A stretch of DNA of 64,000 nucleotides from Trinickia symbiotica (GCF_002934455.1 NZ_PTIR01000028.1:1-64000); one strand, 5' to 3'. Shown: positions 45,276-54,203, counted from the first letter of the stretch. Program-made: numbers and translations. Notes: generated by a model not told the origin, from the letters alone.

Positions 45276-45902
45276 ATGAAGCTCTATTACTCCGCCGGCG
45301 CATGTTCGCTGTCGCCGCATATCGTTGCCGCCGAAGCTGGCATCGCGCTCGAACTGGTGCGCGTCAATCTCGGTAAAACGCCGCACACCACGGCATCGGG
45401 CACTGACTTTTCAGCCGTCAATCCGAACGGCTATGTGCCTGTGCTCGAGCTCGATGACGGCCAATTGCTGACGGAGGGCCCGGCCATCGTGCAATACCTG
45501 GCCGATGAGAAACCGGAATGCGGGCTTGCCCCGGCTGCGGGCACCCTGGCGCGTACACGATTGCAATCGTGGCTCAATTTCATCGGCACCGAGCTGCATA
45601 AGATGTACAGCCCTTGGCTGTTCCATGCCGAGTACGGCGAGCAAGCTCAGACGGTGGCGCGCGGCAAGATTGCCGAGCGGCTTGGCTTCGTAGACCGGCA
45701 TTTGGCGGCCGGGAGCCCGTTTCTGATGGGTGAGTCGTTTACGGTGGCCGACGCCTATCTGTTTACGGTCGTCAGCTGGTCAAAATTGGTCGATGTGGAT
45801 CTCTCGGACTTCGCCGCTCTGCGCGCCTACCTCGAACGCGTGGGTCGACGCCCTGCGGTGCGCGAAGCGATGGTGGCGGAAGGGCTGAAGGTACACGCTT
45901 GA
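45276..45902 (+). CDS. glutathione S-transferase (beta-class-like)
   Basis: 208 aa. MKLYYSAGACSLSPHIVAAEAG is the beta-class opening with catalytic Cys10. NPNGYVPVLELDDGQLLTEGPAIVQYLAD supplies the glutathione-binding Val-Pro and Glu-Gly. MGESFTVADAYLFTV is the N-capping box. The ATG at 45276 is right for the family; a start 16 codons upstream is not. Conjugates or reduces electrophiles; under the divergent LysR protein. Confidence 0.93.
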   Translation: MKLYYSAGACSLSPHIVAAEAGIALELVRVNLGKTPHTTASGTDFSAVNPNGYVPVLELDDGQLLTEGPAIVQYLADEKPECGLAPAAGTLARTRLQSWLNFIGTELHKMYSPWLFHAEYGEQAQTVARGKIAERLGFVDRHLAAGSPFLMGESFTVADAYLFTVVSWSKLVDVDLSDFAALRAYLERVGRRPAVREAMVAEGLKVHA

Positions 45903-46043
45903 TGAACGCGACGAGCGCGCCGGCTCATACGTTGCCGAGGCAGCTCCACCTTTGAGCCATGCCAGTTTCGATGCCACAGGCCAGATTCCGCCGCTTGCCA
46001 TCCCCACTGAAATGGCTATGTTGAGCGACAGGCTCTGCTCGCT

Positions 46044-46352
46044 TTACGCAGCAAGTTCGGCCGTCAGCTCGGGATGCTTCATTATCAGGCGTAGCAAACA
46101 CAGCACAGCACCCGATGGCGCAAAGCGGCCCTGCTCCCAGTCGCGCAGCGGGGCCACTGGCGTACCAATTCGCTCCGCAAACGCTGGCTGAGTCATGCCA
46201 GCCGCCTCGCGCGCTTGCCGCACAATCATCTGCTCGGGCGTCGTCACTCGACCGACGCGCGCCTTGGCTTCCTCAAGCGCTTGGCGCAGATCCGGCAGCG
46301 GCTCACCGGCGTCTGCCTCGACCGCCTTGGCAATTTTCTCGATGTCCATCAC
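46044..46352 (-). CDS. antitoxin with XRE-type helix-turn-helix (HigA-like)
   Basis: 102 aa. The N-terminal half is acidic; the C-terminal HTH is QAREAAGMTQPAFAERIGTPVAPLRDWEQGRFAPSG. It overlaps the 3' end of the upstream toxin gene by four bases (GTGA), and the toxin-first order is the HigBA arrangement. It should neutralise the toxin and repress the operon. Confidence 0.85.
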   Translation of the reverse strand: MMDIEKIAKAVEADAGEPLPDLRQALEEAKARVGRVTTPEQMIVRQAREAAGMTQPAFAERIGTPVAPLRDWEQGRFAPSGAVLCLLRLIMKHPELTAELAA

Positions 46353-46636
46353 ACCACCTTTCGGATGTCCTTGGGAAGCATGTTCTCACGCTCGGCCTTG
46401 GCATAGACCGCCACAAGCAACACGATTTCCTCATCGGTAAGGTTGAAGTAGATTACACGCGCACCACCGGACTTGCCGGTGCCCGCACGCTTCCAGCGAA
46501 CCTTTCGAGCGCCATCGGCACCCGGAATCACATCCCCCGCATCCGGATTGGCCGCGATCCAACCGATGAAGTCGAGACGCTCGGCGTCTGACCAAATGCG
46601 CTCGGCTTGTTTCTGGAAGGTCGGGGTTTCGATCAC
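46349..46636 (-). CDS. RelE/HigB-type toxin
   Basis: 95 aa. FIGWIAANPDAGDVIPGADGARKVRWKRAGTGKSGGARVIYF is the RelE-superfamily core with the basic Arg/Lys cluster, and LVAVYAKAERENMLP is the C-terminal strand and helix. Expected to cut mRNA at the ribosome. It lies beside gene fragments, in a region that looks rearranged. Confidence 0.87.
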   Translation of the reverse strand: MIETPTFQKQAERIWSDAERLDFIGWIAANPDAGDVIPGADGARKVRWKRAGTGKSGGARVIYFNLTDEEIVLLVAVYAKAERENMLPKDIRKVV

Positions 46637-46745
46637 GGTCCGGCGTTAAGCAACACCACTATTCACGCGCGTTCTCACGCCACGTTTTCTCCGTTCGGAC
46701 TTTATCTCTACTGAGAGGATGTAGACGAACTCGCCGCCCTTTTTC

Positions 46746-47018
46746 GGTCGGCACCAACATTCGCGACTCTTCGAGCCGCACCTTGGGGAAGCGTTGCCGG
46801 AACAGCGGCGCAAGCCACCAGGTCGTAGTCGCCTCGGGATGATCGAGAAGGCCCGTTTCGGCCAATAGGAACGTGCCGATACACGAAGTGGCGATCCTGG
46901 CGCCCTGCTCATGCCACCTCCCGAGCTCCATAACGCCCTGCTTGACGTCTGGCCGCTGCAGCGCCGGAAGGAGGAGCTCGGGCGTCGAAGTCGCCAATGC
47001 GGGAACGACCACCCAGTC
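46746..47018 (-). pseudogene. fragment of a GlxA/AraC-type regulator (DJ-1/PfpI domain)
   Basis: The minus-strand segment VVVPALATSTPELLLPAL, then RWHEQGARIATSCIGTFLLAETGLLDHPEATTTWW and RFPKVRLEESRMLVP matches the middle of the DJ-1/PfpI domain of GlxA-family AraC regulators. Both the start (about 60-80 residues) and the whole AraC HTH are missing. The flanking sequence in frame is unrelated. Confidence 0.75.
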
Positions 47019-47040
47019 GGGCATCAATGCGGGCATCGAC

Positions 47041-47199
47041 GAAAAACCGGGTGTGGTATTCCTGATGAGTGCGGAATCCGTCGACGAAGCCAAGGCTATC
47101 GTGGGCGAAATGCCGCTCGCGGCCGCTGGCTTCCTCGACTTCGAGTTCCTCCCGGTAGGCCCGCTCAAACCCCTCGGTATGCTGCTTCAGGGCAAATAA
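47041..47199 (+). pseudogene. C-terminal fragment of a YciI/muconolactone-isomerase-like protein
   Basis: KPGVVFLMSAESVDEAKAIVGEMP, then LAAAGFLDFEFLPVGPLKPLGMLL and stop. This is the C-terminal half of small ferredoxin-fold proteins of the YciI/muconolactone isomerase type. The N-terminal half is absent; upstream of 47041 the plus strand is the antisense of the GlxA fragment. Confidence 0.65.
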
Positions 47200-47231
47200 G
47201 CGCGACGTTCTCGCTACCCGGAAGCAGCCCG

Positions 47232-48206
47232 TCATGCCGCGGCCGACGCCGCGATCCTCAACGAGCGGCGGCGCAAATATACGTTGTTCATGATTAGCGC
47301 AACAGCGGTTAACGTTGCCCCCACGATCTGAACCGACATCGGTACTAGTCCGGTCAGGGCGGACACGACGAATGCAGTGATCGGCACTACATCCATGAAA
47401 AGCACGCCGTTCATCGGACCGAGGATCCGGTTCCCGGAGACCCAGAACAAGATCGCGCCGAACCCAGCGACGGGCCCCATGTAGAGTAGATGCGGCGCGA
47501 TGGAGCGCAGCGTCGACAACGTCGGCGTGGGCACCACGTGCAGCGCAATCAAGATCGCGTTGACAGTGACGATCGTAGTAAGCCCGAGCCAGGTCGTCAT
47601 CGTTGTGTACTTCAATGCTGACCAGCGTGCGAACCGCGCGGAGCCGAACGTATATACCACCCAACAAAACGCTCCGATCACGATCAGCCCGCTGGCAGCG
47701 TAGTGCTGGGGTCCGTGAATGGCGGCCAGCAGATCACCGTTCGTAATCACCAGCGAGACGCCTGAGAACGATGCCGCAACGAACACAAGCGAGAGCACTG
47801 GCGGTGGGCTGCGTCGTAGCCACGAGCTAAGCAGCAAGCCCATCATCGGTTGCGTTGCCATCATGATCGACGCATCGAGCGCGCCGTCCGGCCCGGCAAG
47901 TTGCTGCCCGAGAAACACGAACGAGCCGAAGCCGCAAAAGCCGACAGATCCGAGCAACCATGCAGTCCCGAGCGAGTGGCCGTCGGCTGCAAACGCGCCA
48001 GCGCCTTCGCGATGCCGCAGTAGCATCGCGAAGGCGATCCCAGCTATCAGATAGCGCAGCGACGTAAACGTGAATGGATCGACGTGCGTCAACGCGGCGG
48101 TCATTACGGGAAACATTGCCCCCATCAGCGCCGTACCCGTCAGGCAAAACGCGACGCCCTTCCAGTAACTTTTCGACGATGCAGACGAAGCGGAGTTTGA
48201 TTTCAT
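47232..48206 (-). CDS. EamA/DMT superfamily transporter
   Basis: 324 aa, ten predicted helices. FCLTGTALMGAMFPVMTAALTHVDPFTFTSLRYLIAGIAFAML is the first EamA repeat. AGFGAILFWVSGNRILGPMNGVLFMDVVPITAF belongs to the second. The start codon is two bases from a copy of an 18-bp motif also found before the upstream TetR gene, so it is probably repressed by that protein. Substrate unknown. Confidence 0.88.
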   Translation of the reverse strand: MKSNSASSASSKSYWKGVAFCLTGTALMGAMFPVMTAALTHVDPFTFTSLRYLIAGIAFAMLLRHREGAGAFAADGHSLGTAWLLGSVGFCGFGSFVFLGQQLAGPDGALDASIMMATQPMMGLLLSSWLRRSPPPVLSLVFVAASFSGVSLVITNGDLLAAIHGPQHYAASGLIVIGAFCWVVYTFGSARFARWSALKYTTMTTWLGLTTIVTVNAILIALHVVPTPTLSTLRSIAPHLLYMGPVAGFGAILFWVSGNRILGPMNGVLFMDVVPITAFVVSALTGLVPMSVQIVGATLTAVALIMNNVYLRRRSLRIAASAAA

Positions 48207-48207
48207 G

Positions 48208-48231
48208 ACTGATCGTTCTCAAAATTGAGAA
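48208..48231 (-). promoter_or_regulatory. operator candidate before the DMT gene
   Basis: ACTGATCGTTCTCAAAAT (48208-48225, read on +) overlaps the palindrome TTCTCAA-N2-TTGAGAA (48216-48231). It lies directly upstream of the DMT start and is identical over 18 bp to 48950-48967. Confidence 0.6.
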
Positions 48232-48292
48232 AAAAATGCTGACGTTTGCCGTCCCCCATAAAATCACCGGCGTGCCGATGGAAACGCTCGTC

Positions 48293-48934
48293 TCAGACCA
48301 GAGCTCGCATCGTCATCTCGACAATCGACGTGAGCGCGGATTTATCCATGTCGGTCTTGCCGAGCACTCGCATCCCCTGAACAATGCACAGCAGGAACCG
48401 TCCGACTTCCTCTGCATCCAGGCTTGCATCGAATTGGCCAGCCTGCTGGCCGCGCGCGATCGCGAGACTGAACTGCGTCGCGATGCGGTGCAACGTCGAT
48501 TCGATATGGGAACGCATGGCCTGGTCGCCCGGTAGCAACTCGATGGCCGCATTGGTGATCAGGCAGCCGTACCGATCCAGTAGATTCGCGCTGACCAATG
48601 TGTAATGCAGCAGCGCCGCGCGCAATGCGTCAGCTGGTGGCATGTCGGCGGCCAGGCGCTCCTTCAGTCGCGCGACTGCACCTTCCGCATAGCGATCGAA
48701 CGCCGCGACAAGCAAGCCGTGCTTGTCGCCAAACGTCCGGTACAGACTGCCGCGGAACACGCCTGTCGCTTCGCACAGCGCGTCGACAGGCGTCGCGTGA
48801 TAGCCATGCTCCCAAAAGACGCGGGCAGCAGCGTCGATCGCCTGATCGACATCGAATTCCCGTGGTCGGCCGCGTTCCCCGGAACGATCAGAAGGGAAAC
48901 GAGTGCGATTTTGGGAACTGTCGAAGGTAGTCAT
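48293..48934 (-). CDS. TetR family regulator
   Basis: 213 aa from the ATG at 48934 (MTTFDSSQNR); longer frames only add unrelated residues. HTH: VDALCEATGVFRGSLYRTFGDKHGL. C-terminal helices include LLDRYGCLITNAAIELLPGD, as in AcrR/YcdC-like repressors that sense electrophiles or drugs. It is 86 bp upstream of the DMT gene and shares its operator motif. Confidence 0.9.
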   Translation of the reverse strand: MTTFDSSQNRTRFPSDRSGERGRPREFDVDQAIDAAARVFWEHGYHATPVDALCEATGVFRGSLYRTFGDKHGLLVAAFDRYAEGAVARLKERLAADMPPADALRAALLHYTLVSANLLDRYGCLITNAAIELLPGDQAMRSHIESTLHRIATQFSLAIARGQQAGQFDASLDAEEVGRFLLCIVQGMRVLGKTDMDKSALTSIVEMTMRALV

Positions 48935-48946
48935 GGCGGATATATT

Positions 48947-48967
48947 AGAACTGATCGTTCTCAAAAT
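48947..48967 (-). promoter_or_regulatory. operator candidate before the TetR gene
   Basis: Contains AGAAC-N5-GTTCT (48947-48961), a perfect inverted repeat, and the 18-bp motif ACTGATCGTTCTCAAAAT at 48950-48967. It is 12 bp upstream of the TetR start. Confidence 0.65.
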
Positions 48968-49149
48968 CAACCAGCAGGGCATTACGCGACGTTCGCCGCG
49001 CGATCGAGGATCTTCATTCTTCTGGATGAAACCGCGATCGCCGCGGTCAAAAAGCACCACTTCACGATCAAGCCATGCCAGTTGCGATGCCCGCAACCGC
49101 AACATCCCCCTCCCCAACCCACCCAAAACCCTGTAGAATCATCGGCTCT

Positions 49150-49224
49150 GCGGGCGTCGTATAATGGCCATTACCCCAGCTTCCCAAGCTGGAGACGTGG
49201 GTTCGATTCCCATCGCCCGCTCCA
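49150..49224 (+). tRNA. tRNA-Gly (anticodon CCC)
   Basis: Acceptor arms GCGGGCG and CGCCCGC with TCCA at the end, so CCA is encoded. Anticodon stem CCAGC/GCTGG around TTCCCAA gives anticodon CCC. The T-loop is GTTCGATTC with GTGGG/CCCAT stem. A TAGAAT hexamer lies about 15 bp upstream. It marks the right edge of an accessory-looking stretch. Confidence 0.93.
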
Positions 49225-49391
49225 ATCCGAGTCGCCCCTCCCCACCAAACGCTCGCTCACCGGCACAGCCCCGGCCTCGCGACGCATATCTTTATAACTA
49301 AACTCTCCTATACATGTTTTCGCCCTAGACAGATAATTCATTTGGGACGCCGATCCCGAACCTGTCCGTTTTCCAAACATCCAGCCTCGCC

Positions 49392-50609
49392 ATGTCCGAC
49401 ATTTCTGTCGCAAGTCGCACAGCGCGCCCCAGCATTCACACGGGTGCGCTCGGCATCGCATCGCTCGCGTTTCTCGCGGGCCTGATCTATCTCGATTCGA
49501 CCGTCAGCGGTCGCCAAGCCGCCCTTTGGATCGTGGGTGGCCTGCTTGGCGTCTCGCTCTATCACGCATCGTTCGGCTTCACGTCCGCGTGGCGCAGGTT
49601 CATTTCCGATCGCCGCGGAGCCGGGCTACGCGCGCAAATGGCCATGCTTGCCCTCGGCGTGGTGCTGTTCTTCCCCGCCTTGTCCTCAGGAACGTTGTTC
49701 GGGCATCCGGTGGCGGGCCACGTGTTGCCGGCGGGTACGTCCGTCATCGTCGGATCGTTCCTCTTCGGCCTCGGCATGCAGCTCGGCGGCGGTTGTGCAT
49801 CGGGAACGCTCTTCGCGATAGGCGGCGGCAATACGCGCATGATCGTCACGCTGTTCTTCTTCGTGGTCGGTTCGTTGATCGGCACGCAGCATTTCGCGTG
49901 GTGGGCGGCGCTGCCGGCGCCCAAGCCGTTTTCGTTCATCACGACGTTCGGCGTAGGCCCGGCGATCGCGATCAACCTCGCGCTCTTCGGTGCAGTCGCG
50001 TGGCTGACGGTCATTGCCGAGAAGCGTCGACATGGCACCCTGCAGCCTGGCCATGCGGCTGGAAGCGATAAGGGTCCGGCTTGGCTTGTCGGCCCGTGGC
50101 CGATGTGGGTCGGTGCGATCGCATTGGCCGTCCTGAACTTCGCCACGCTCGCGCTCGCCGGCCGGCCCTGGGGCATTACCTCCGCATTCGCGCTCTGGGG
50201 CGCGAAGGGCGCCGCGGCGCTGGGCGTCGACGTCGCGAACTGGTCGTACTGGCAGCACCAGGCCAAGGCGCTCGCCGCGCCGCTGTCGTTCGATGTCACG
50301 ACGATCATGGACATCGCGATCATGATCGGCGCGCTTGCAGCTTCCGCTCTGGCAGGCCGCTTCCAGCCGGGCTGGCGCGTGCCGCCGCGTTCGCTGGCCG
50401 CAGCCGTTATCGGTGGCTTGTTGCTCGGTTACGGCGCTCGACTCTCATTCGGCTGCAACATCGGCGCTTATTTCAGCGGCATCGTTTCGGGCAGCCTGCA
50501 CGGATGGCTCTGGGCAATCTGTGCCTTCCTTGGCAGCGTCGTCGGCACCCGCTTGCGGCCTGTGTTCGGTCTTACAAACGAGAAGACGGTCAAACAGACC
50601 GCTTGCTAG
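49392..50609 (+). CDS. YeeE/YedE family sulfur-compound transporter (TsuA-like)
   Basis: 405 aa with about ten helices. The two cysteine motifs of the family are present: GMQLGGGCASGTLFAIGGG and RLSFGCNIGAYFSGIVSGSLHGW. A third cysteine sits at the C-terminus (QTAC). In the studied homologue, thiosulfate passes along conserved cysteines. No TsuB/TusA partner is adjacent. Confidence 0.88.
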   Translation: MSDISVASRTARPSIHTGALGIASLAFLAGLIYLDSTVSGRQAALWIVGGLLGVSLYHASFGFTSAWRRFISDRRGAGLRAQMAMLALGVVLFFPALSSGTLFGHPVAGHVLPAGTSVIVGSFLFGLGMQLGGGCASGTLFAIGGGNTRMIVTLFFFVVGSLIGTQHFAWWAALPAPKPFSFITTFGVGPAIAINLALFGAVAWLTVIAEKRRHGTLQPGHAAGSDKGPAWLVGPWPMWVGAIALAVLNFATLALAGRPWGITSAFALWGAKGAAALGVDVANWSYWQHQAKALAAPLSFDVTTIMDIAIMIGALAASALAGRFQPGWRVPPRSLAAAVIGGLLLGYGARLSFGCNIGAYFSGIVSGSLHGWLWAICAFLGSVVGTRLRPVFGLTNEKTVKQTAC

Positions 50610-50691
50610 CGCTCGTCCGATAAGCGGTTTTCGCGCGCGTTGCCGCGAAAACCGCTGTTCACATCCTCACATCTACCTGTACCGGACCGAC

Positions 50692-50991
50692 TCATAGGTC
50701 GAACACTCGGTGTCGATAACCCGTCCTCGCTACCGTCTCTTCGAAGCCACCGAGTTCGACGATGAATGCCTGGATACCCAGTTGCTCTTCGATATCGACC
50801 ATAATTCCACCCAAGTGGAATAGGGACGTCCGTTCCGTCCCAGTGACGAGCAACGTGAGTTCGTAATCAGGATCGTCGTAGTCTATGACTTTCGGGTCGC
50901 TGCACTCGTGCGCGCTGACGATGCGCCGTATTTGGTCAGCGTGCCGTCGTGCCAAAGCAAGCGAGCTCGGGAATGCGATTTCAGTTTCCAT
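50692..50991 (-). CDS. MNT-like nucleotidyltransferase fold, catalytic residues lost
   Basis: 99 aa. ELTLLVTGTERTSLFHLGGIMVDIEEQLGIQAFIV follows the C-terminal pattern of MntA-type minimal nucleotidyltransferases (S-D-x-D-LLV ... LFDLGGL...LEELLG...VDLVT). The two catalytic Asp positions read Glu and Thr (YELTLLV) and the GSxxRG motif is missing. No HEPN partner is adjacent. Fold assignment is by motif resemblance only. Not a working AMPylating antitoxin. Confidence 0.5.
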   Translation of the reverse strand: METEIAFPSSLALARRHADQIRRIVSAHECSDPKVIDYDDPDYELTLLVTGTERTSLFHLGGIMVDIEEQLGIQAFIVELGGFEETVARTGYRHRVFDL

Positions 50992-51094
50992 AGGCCCTCT
51001 TTAGATTGATGTTGTTCTCGAGGGCCCATTGTCACCAGACTGTCCGGCGTCCGCAACTATGCCTCTCGGACAACGGGCCTTTCATCGCGTGCGC

Positions 51095-52834
51095 TCACTG
51101 CAACAACCCAAATACCGCTACGCCGTTCGTCGCGCCCACGTACACATGTCCAAGCGCAATCATCGGCGTGATGAACTTGTTCCCGGCGCCCCACTGATCG
51201 CGCGCGCCGGCCTGGTTGCTGTTGTAGAGCTCGTTCCCGAGATTCGCCGCATCATAAGCGTGTAGCACGCCCGTCGTCCCGTTTTCGGCCGCCCAAACAA
51301 TGCCGTTCGTCGCACCGTTCGCCGAGATGGCCGGCGTCGCGCCGGGGTAAGGGAAAGTCGTGGGGCTCTTCGATGACGGCGTCGTCGCGAGAAACGCGTT
51401 CGTGACCGGCAGCGCTTTCAAGTTGTCGTTGAAGCCACCGTAATACACGACGCCGTTGTAATACGCCGGCGAGCCCCATATGCCACCGCCAAGCGTACCC
51501 GGCGGAATCTCCTGCCAGATGTTGTCGCTAGCGGCATTCCACTTGCCCATCGAATCGCGATCGATAACGTAAATGCTGTTGTTCTTCCCGGCCGCCACAA
51601 CGAGGTGCTTGACGGCGCCCCCGGCCGCCGTCTGATCCGGCAGCACCATCGCGCCGCCCGAGCCGAAATCGTTATCGGCGTTCGATTCGGTCACGGTATC
51701 CGTCATCGTGAAATAGTCGGTCACGGTCAACGAACCGATCGGCAGCTTCATGAGTGTGTTGCCGAAATCTCCGCTGGCCGGCATCCCCTGCGCATTGAGC
51801 GTCGTATCGAAGGTCCCATTCCCATCCGGCACATAAATGGACGTGCCATCGGCGGCAATGCCCGAGCCAGCCATCCACACGGACCCGCCGCTGCCGTTCG
51901 GCGTGACGAGCATCGCGCCGGTCTGCGCGAGCGTGGCCGCGTTATAGGCCATGATCCAGCCGTGGTAATTCCCCGACATGCAATGCGATGTCCAACCCAT
52001 ATAGATATTGCCGCCAACGAGCGTCAGCGCCGCACGCTCCGTCTGCAGCGAGGGATCGAACGTGATGACGCCGTTCGCGCTGCCGGACCCGCCGCCAGGA
52101 GCACTCGCAGTGATTTCAGTAGGCCCGCCCAGCATCTCGGCTCCCGTCGCAAGATCGAGCGCATGCAGGCGATGGTGATAGCCGCCGCTGCCGTCCTTCG
52201 TCATCGCCACCACGTAGATGACGCCGTTTGGACCTCGGCTACGTTCGATGACGGGCGTGGACGTGATGCCGATCTCAGGCGTGAAGTCCTGGCAGCCATG
52301 GTCGTCGCTCGGGGTCTCGCCGCCGCGGATGAGGGAATCCTGCCAGAGCAGACCAAACGTACTCGCGTCGTAAGCGTAGACGCTGTCGTGCTCGGTTACG
52401 ACGTAGACGACGTTATGCAATGAGCCGCCGATCGAGAGCTGTGTGACGAAGAGCGGCTGCCCGTCCACTTTGCCGTCGGCCGGCAAAAAGCCGACCTTGC
52501 CAAACGTCGCCGCTCGAACGTTGGCCGGCGTCAGCGTCGTTTCGGCCAGCATCTGCCCGGTGCGGGCAAGGTCGTTGTGATGCATGAGCACGTCCGTCGC
52601 CATCGCCGACGCACCGCCGCCGCTCCCGGTCGATCCCGATCCTGCCGCGCCGGCGGCACCACCGGCACCACCGGCACCACCGGCTCCACTCGACGCCGCG
52701 GCATTGCTGCCGCCCCCCGACCCTCCGCCGCACGATACGCAGCCGCCCGCAATGATGAGCCACGCACAGGTCTGCCGAAGCCAGTATCCATAGCCGCGCA
52801 GGCCTGCACGCGGTTCGTGCTGCCATGTTCGCAT
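51095..52834 (-). CDS. PQQ-repeat-like secreted lipoprotein
   Basis: 579 aa; the ATG at 52834 has GGAGG five bases upstream. The signal ends GGCVSCGGG (lipidation at a Cys near 32-35). A 40-residue Gly/Ala/Ser linker follows, then beta-propeller-like repeats: VVYVVTEHDSVYAYDASTFGLLWQDSL, NNSIYVIDRDSMGKWNAAS and GVLHAYDAANLGNELYNS. They resemble PQQ-type blades but lack the quinoprotein alcohol dehydrogenase calcium site. Function unknown; similar proteins are widespread in Burkholderiaceae. Confidence 0.8.
   Translation of the reverse strand: MRTWQHEPRAGLRGYGYWLRQTCAWLIIAGGCVSCGGGSGGGSNAAASSGAGGAGGAGGAAGAAGSGSTGSGGGASAMATDVLMHHNDLARTGQMLAETTLTPANVRAATFGKVGFLPADGKVDGQPLFVTQLSIGGSLHNVVYVVTEHDSVYAYDASTFGLLWQDSLIRGGETPSDDHGCQDFTPEIGITSTPVIERSRGPNGVIYVVAMTKDGSGGYHHRLHALDLATGAEMLGGPTEITASAPGGGSGSANGVITFDPSLQTERAALTLVGGNIYMGWTSHCMSGNYHGWIMAYNAATLAQTGAMLVTPNGSGGSVWMAGSGIAADGTSIYVPDGNGTFDTTLNAQGMPASGDFGNTLMKLPIGSLTVTDYFTMTDTVTESNADNDFGSGGAMVLPDQTAAGGAVKHLVVAAGKNNSIYVIDRDSMGKWNAASDNIWQEIPPGTLGGGIWGSPAYYNGVVYYGGFNDNLKALPVTNAFLATTPSSKSPTTFPYPGATPAISANGATNGIVWAAENGTTGVLHAYDAANLGNELYNSNQAGARDQWGAGNKFITPMIALGHVYVGATNGVAVFGLLQ
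52655..52681 (-). repeat. three tandem 9-bp units in the Gly/Ala linker
   Basis: Three perfect copies of GGCACCACC (read on +), encoding GGA units on the minus strand. In-frame slippage would alter linker length only. Confidence 0.7.
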
Positions 52835-53057
52835 GCTCGCCTCCCAACCGCCCATCCGGCCCCTGACAACTCAAGTAGCGACGGGCGCTATTCGCGTGTG
52901 ACAGATATTAAGAATCGATCGGCTCGAGCTACGGCCATTGCACCGCCTCTTTCCGCCATGCTGGAACCGGCTTTCGTGCGCATGTCCATGCGCGATCACA
53001 CAATTCGCGCGACAATTGCACGTCTTTCCGCGTTTCGGTCGTTTTCTCTCCTTGGCA

Positions 53058-53279
53058 ATGGAACGCCATTTCATGTCCCGCAGGAGTGCGGTAGCGCTGC
53101 TGGTCGACGCACGCGGTGCGCTGACCGAACTGCTTAGCGAATCATCCGCACACGAAGCCACTCAACACGAGCGAATGCTCAAAACGATCGAGCGATTGCT
53201 GCTGGACGTACGGGTCGGTCGAACGAACGAATTCGATCTCGAATATCCGACTTTCGTCCATGTGATCGTCTCCGATTGA
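53058..53279 (+). CDS. small hypothetical protein
   Basis: 73 aa from the ATG at 53058 (MERHFMSRRSAVALLV); 53073 is an alternative. Helical and charged: LTELLSESSAHEATQHERMLKTIERLLLDVRVGRTNEFDLEYP. No good ribosome site, no family recognised. Retained because the composition is protein-like and it ends 120 bp before trmB. Confidence 0.4.
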   Translation: MERHFMSRRSAVALLVDARGALTELLSESSAHEATQHERMLKTIERLLLDVRVGRTNEFDLEYPTFVHVIVSD

Positions 53280-53399
53280 TCGCCCGGTGAGCAGTTCGCC
53301 GAAGCGAGTTCCGCAACCACCCGCTCTCGTCTAAAATCTCGCGCACGTCGCGCAACGGGACCGCCCGAGTCGGGCGTACCTCGATCAGCTCTTATTACG

Positions 53400-54203
53400 A
53401 TGACTCACGATCCCAACGAAGCGGGCCAGCCGTCCGGCACGCCCCGCCCTGCCGCCGACACCGCGACGCCAGCCGAAACGGCAGCCGCCACGCATTCGGA
53501 CGAGACGGCGCCTTCAGCAGAGCAAACACCGTACCTTCGCCGTATCCGCAGCTTCGTCACACGCGCCGGCCGCGTATCGACGGGCCAGCGCCGAGCGCTC
53601 GACGAGCTCGGCCCCCGCTTCGTCGTGCCGTACTCGGACGGATCCACGGACTGGGACGCGGTCTTCGGACGCCGCGCACCGCGCATCCTTGAAATCGGCT
53701 TCGGCATGGGCGCGACGACGGCCGACATCGCGGCGCAACGCGTGGATGACGATTTCGTCGGCGTCGAAGTGCATGAGCCCGGCGTCGGTGCCCTGCTCAA
53801 GCTCATCGGAGAGCGCGACCTGTCGAATATCCGCATCGTCCAGCATGATGCGGTGGAAGTCGTCGAGCGGATGATCGGCGCGCAAACGCTCGACGGCGTG
53901 CACGTCTTTTTCCCCGATCCTTGGCACAAGGCGCGCCATCACAAACGCCGGCTCATTCAGCCGCCGTTCGTCGCCTTGCTCGCCTCGCGGATGAAACCGG
54001 GCGCCTATCTGCACTGCGCCACGGACTGGCAGAACTACGCCGAGCAGATGCTGGAAGTATTGAGCGCGGAGCCCATGCTCGAGAACACGGCCCGCGATTA
54101 CGCGCCGCGCCCCGCCTATCGGCCCGTCACGAAATTCGAATCGCGCGGCCTGCGCCTCGGCCACGGTGTGTGGGACTTGGTCTTCAAACGGCGCGAAACC
54201 TGA
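53400..54203 (+). CDS. trmB: tRNA (guanine-N7-)-methyltransferase
   Basis: 267 aa. A 45-residue Pro/Ala/Thr-rich N-terminal extension precedes the methyltransferase: [16 protein letters not shown] binds [19 protein letters not shown] is motif II, and [20 protein letters not shown] is the TrmB signature. Makes m7G46 in tRNA. Convergent with uppP. Confidence 0.95.
   Translation: MTHDPNEAGQPSGTPRPAADTATPAETAAATHSDETAPSAEQTPYLRRIRSFVTRAGRVSTGQRRALDELGPRFVVPYSDGSTDWDAVFGRRAPRILEIGFGMGATTADIAAQRVDDDFVGVEVHEPGVGALLKLIGERDLSNIRIVQHDAVEVVERMIGAQTLDGVHVFFPDPWHKARHHKRRLIQPPFVALLASRMKPGAYLHCATDWQNYAEQMLEVLSAEPMLENTARDYAPRPAYRPVTKFESRGLRLGHGVWDLVFKRRET

Noticed and set aside
46659-47168. 169-codon frame as an intact gene
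   Set aside because: Only its middle resembles GlxA-type proteins; the N-terminal part is antisense of the YciI-like fragment.
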